From Clostridia bacterium (lineage in GTDB: Bacteria; Bacillota; Clostridia; Oscillospirales; CAG-382), in contig JAGDBE010000119.1 in the NCBI GenBank assembly GCA_017959195.1, positions 1 to 8,819 on the forward strand: DNA of 8,819 nucleotides, in the 5' to 3' direction. Positions 6,619-8,819 of this stretch are shown piece by piece (positions within the stretch are counted from its first letter, which is position 1; every line of letters begins with the position of its first letter). Both the position numbers and the translations under genes were made by a program. Under the pieces are notes generated by a model. It was not told where the DNA came from. It saw only the letters and a list, made by a program, of their open reading frames with translations, and made no database searches.

Positions 6619-7338
6619 TTATTTATTCTCAAGCTCGGCGCTTTTTTCGCTTACAAATCCGTTATTGTAGTGATAAAGCGCTTCTTCGGAGTTTATATCC
6701 GAAGCGTAAGACAAATTTGCAATTTTGAAAAGCAGTTCTCCGAGCGTTTTTTCGTCAAGTCCTTCTTTTGCTTTTTCGAGGGCTTTTTCAATGTTGTCAA
6801 AAAGGATATTTTTGTCTTTTTCGACGTATCCGCCCTCTTTTTTATATTTTGAAAGGAGTTTTTCCGCTCTTATAAGTGACGGAAGAGTCATACTTACGCT
6901 TTCAAGCTCCTTTTTTGCGCTGTCGCGGTGCTTTTCGCCCTTCTTTATAATGTCCCAGTTGTTAAGCACTTCGGCGGAATTTTTCACAACCACGTCTCCG
7001 AAAACGTGCGGATGTCTCAGAACCATCTTTTTGCATATTCCGTCGGCAACATCGTCAACGTTGAAGAATCCGTCTTCTTCAAGGATTCTCGCATGGAAAA
7101 AGACCTGGAAGAACACGTCTCCGAGTTCCTCTTTCATAAGTTCCCTGTCGTCGTTGTCAAGTCCCTCGATAAATTCGTAAGTTTCCTCGATTATCGCGTT
7201 TCTTATACTCTTGTTCGTCTGTTCCCTGTCCCACGCGCAGCCGTCGTCGGACCTGAGTATTTCAACGAGCTCTCTTACGTCGTCAACGTTATATTTTTCC
7301 TTATTCCTGAAGTTTTCGATTCTTTCTTTCATTTCCAT
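6619..7338 (-). CDS. mazG: MazG-family nucleoside triphosphate pyrophosphohydrolase
   Basis: MazG hydrolyses (d)NTPs to NMPs plus pyrophosphate, removing damaged or excess nucleotides. The 239-residue product has DGCAWDREQT near residues 32-41, the metal-binding EETYE motif (Glu51, Glu52, Glu55) followed by EELGDVFFQV (Glu70, Glu71, Asp74), then RHPHVFGD (108-115) and a WDIIKKGEK motif, all standard for the MazG domain; the rest looks like the degenerate C-terminal half. It lacks the N-terminal tetrapyrrole-methylase domain fused to MazG in B. subtilis YabN. The start is uncertain. ATG at 7336-7338 has GGTGA 5 nt upstream and lies beyond the preceding stop; GTG at 7347 and TTG at 7368 (overlapping the flippase gene) are alternatives. 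It is between the flippase gene and rqcP, as in Bacillus. Confidence 0.93.
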   Translation of the reverse strand: MEMKERIENFRNKEKYNVDDVRELVEILRSDDGCAWDREQTNKSIRNAIIEETYEFIEGLDNDDRELMKEELGDVFFQVFFHARILEEDGFFNVDDVADGICKKMVLRHPHVFGDVVVKNSAEVLNNWDIIKKGEKHRDSAKKELESVSMTLPSLIRAEKLLSKYKKEGGYVEKDKNILFDNIEKALEKAKEGLDEKTLGELLFKIANLSYASDINSEEALYHYNNGFVSEKSAELENK

Positions 7339-7351
7339 ACTTTTCACCGAC

Positions 7352-8819
7352 CTATGCGCTTTTTTCAAGTAAATTGAATTTATCCATTACCTTGCAGACC
7401 TTTTCTCCCTTAGGCAGCATGAGAATATCTTCCCTGTTCACGCCCTTTGAAAGTAAGAGAACGACTATATAAACCAAACCCGCAATCGCTATTGAAACGA
7501 GTGTTGTAATCCTTACCGAAAGGTAGCCCGAAATGAAGTTTGAAAATACAAGAGCAACGGCTCCGCACGCAATTCCCGCCAAAAGCGGTTTTAAGAATAT
7601 CCTTCTAATTCCCGGGACGTAATGCGTGTATTTTATTACGAAAAATACGTTGAACGACATTATAGTAAAATATCCCGCCGCAGTTCCGATTGCCGAGCCC
7701 ATAATTCCTATATCGGGTATAAGCGTGAGAAAATAAGTGCAGAGTATTTTCATCAATATGCCGGCAGACGTCGATATAATCGTCTGTTTTTCATATCTGT
7801 AAGCCTGGAGAATGGAATTTGTAATGGATATAATTCCCAAAAAGAATATTGCGCTTGCCACAACCGAAAGCGCGGGAGCGGTAAGGTCAACGGAGTTAGT
7901 TATGCCGCGTCCCGTATCAATCTGTTCTTTGTTGTATAAAAACGCTATTATGAATTTCGACATCGTTCCCATACCGATAGCGCACGGCACGGCTATTATC
8001 GCCGCCATTCTGAAAGCCGATTCCATCTGCTTTACGCAGTCCTCTTTCTTATTCGCGGCAATAGACGACGACAGCGCCGGTATAACGCTTATCGCAAACG
8101 GATAAATAAAGGTCGGCGTCATATTGAAAAGAGGTATTACTATCGACGTATAAGCGCCGTAGAAGCTCGTAGCCGCTTCCTCGGTGATACCCGTCTTTAT
8201 GAGCTGGCGCGCCATGATGAGCGTGTCAACGGTATTTGTAAGTCCCATAATTGACGAAGCGAGAGCAATAGGCAGCGCCGTGAACACAAGCTCTTTAAGC
8301 AGATCCTTTGTGTCTCGCACCGTCATATTCTCGGAATCTTTCGCCATTTTCCTATAATCCGCCGAGGAGTTGTACATAAGTTTTACAATATAGATGTAAA
8401 CCGTGGCGGCAAAAACACCTATCGTTACGCCGGCAATAACGTATGCGGCGACAACGTCGAGGGAATATCCCTTTTTAACGTAGAAAAACCATGCTGCAAA
8501 AAGTCCTATACCAAGCTTGCCCGCAGCTTCTATTACCTGCGACACCGCAGAGGGCACCATATTTTGTAAACCCTGAAAATATCCGCGGTACGCCGAAGAA
8601 AGACAGATGAAGAACAGCGTGGGCGCAATCGCAATCATTGCGAGATACGATTCGGGAATTTTCGAAAAATCAGCGAAGAATCTCGAAAAAGCCATCATTA
8701 CGATTGTTCCCGCAAGGCCCACCGTAAAGAAGAGCCAATAGGATATTTTGAATATCTTTTTTACTTCTTTTATGTTGCCGACCGTTTTGCTTGCGGCAAT
8801 CATTCTTGATATTGCAACG
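7352..8819 (-). CDS. yabM: SpoVB/YabM-family polysaccharide (lipid-linked) flippase, N-terminus cut by window edge
   Basis: This is a multi-pass membrane protein of the MOP superfamily (MurJ/SpoVB/YabM branch), expected to move lipid-linked cell wall or polysaccharide precursors across the membrane, with a possible role in spore cortex assembly. The visible 488 residues include the in-frame bases beyond the ATG at 8801-8803 (VAISR before MIAASK), which match the early AISR motif of the family, so the gene continues past the right edge and perhaps 40-60 residues are missing. The hallmark YRGYFQGLQNMVPSAVSQ segment (YRGYFQGLQN, then MVPSAVSQVIE) follows the second helix group, and about a dozen hydrophobic helices alternate with short loops. 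The C-terminus is a short soluble tail ending LLEKSA and TAG at 7352-7354. Position before mazG-rqcP-yabP-yabQ-divIC matches YabM; distinction from SpoVB is by synteny only. The operon promoter must lie outside the window. Confidence 0.88.
   Translation of the reverse strand, partial: VAISRMIAASKTVGNIKEVKKIFKISYWLFFTVGLAGTIVMMAFSRFFADFSKIPESYLAMIAIAPTLFFICLSSAYRGYFQGLQNMVPSAVSQVIEAAGKLGIGLFAAWFFYVKKGYSLDVVAAYVIAGVTIGVFAATVYIYIVKLMYNSSADYRKMAKDSENMTVRDTKDLLKELVFTALPIALASSIMGLTNTVDTLIMARQLIKTGITEEAATSFYGAYTSIVIPLFNMTPTFIYPFAISVIPALSSSIAANKKEDCVKQMESAFRMAAIIAVPCAIGMGTMSKFIIAFLYNKEQIDTGRGITNSVDLTAPALSVVASAIFFLGIISITNSILQAYRYEKQTIISTSAGILMKILCTYFLTLIPDIGIMGSAIGTAAGYFTIMSFNVFFVIKYTHYVPGIRRIFLKPLLAGIACGAVALVFSNFISGYLSVRITTLVSIAIAGLVYIVVLLLSKGVNREDILMLPKGEKVCKVMDKFNLLEKSA

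Noticed and set aside
6725..7377. Plus-strand open frames of about 150 codons opposite mazG
   Set aside because: Composition (runs of Ser, Phe and Leu) reflects the complement of the Glu/Lys-rich MazG coding sequence; the minus-strand frame has clear family motifs.
1..8819. Mobile element, CRISPR, defence island or other new system
   Set aside because: I saw no transposase, integrase, direct-repeat array, or unusual unknown gene cluster; all sizeable genes belong to known core families and gene order is conserved.

Overview
The window looks like core chromosome of an anaerobic, endospore-forming Firmicute of the Clostridia, with moderate G+C. Three things suggest this: the sporulation genes yabP and yabQ inside the conserved yabM-mazG-yabO-yabP-yabQ-divIC block known from Bacillus subtilis, a long-form hibernation factor, and an iron-sulfur class I fumarase subunit. 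No tRNA, rRNA, CRISPR array, insertion sequence or phage gene is visible, and I see no convincing new defence or mobile system.

Layout, left to right. (1) Bases 2-811, plus strand: the C-terminal part of a PotD-like polyamine-binding protein of an ABC importer, ending in an unusual C-terminal membrane anchor. (2) A strong hairpin at 822-856 with A- and T-tracts on both sides, which probably terminates both potD and the converging purB. (3) Everything else is on the minus strand. Transcribed right to left, the first unit is yabM/spoVB-like flippase (cut by the right edge), mazG, rqcP (yabO), yabP, yabQ, divIC/ftsB-like, and a class I fumarate hydratase alpha subunit. (4) hpf follows with its own extended -10 promoter and a terminator. 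(5) Last is a two-gene unit, a type Ic aspartate aminotransferase followed by purB, with a near-consensus sigma-A-type promoter.

The yab-divIC unit combines envelope and spore-cortex functions (lipid-linked precursor flipping, YabP/YabQ, septal DivIC) with housekeeping (nucleotide clean-up by MazG, rescue of stalled 50S subunits by RqcP). The genes are packed with gaps of 5-18 nt or a possible start overlap, and three junctions in the window have the stop codon TAA built into the next gene's Shine-Dalgarno sequence (TAAGGA). The downstream genes share an aspartate/fumarate theme: the aminotransferase interconverts aspartate and oxaloacetate, PurB releases fumarate from aspartate-derived intermediates, and fumarase hydrates fumarate to malate. 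The fumarase alpha subunit has no beta subunit beside it.

The points most worth a second look are the orphan fumarase alpha subunit at the end of a sporulation/division cluster and the C-terminally membrane-anchored PotD. The rest is well-conserved gene content.
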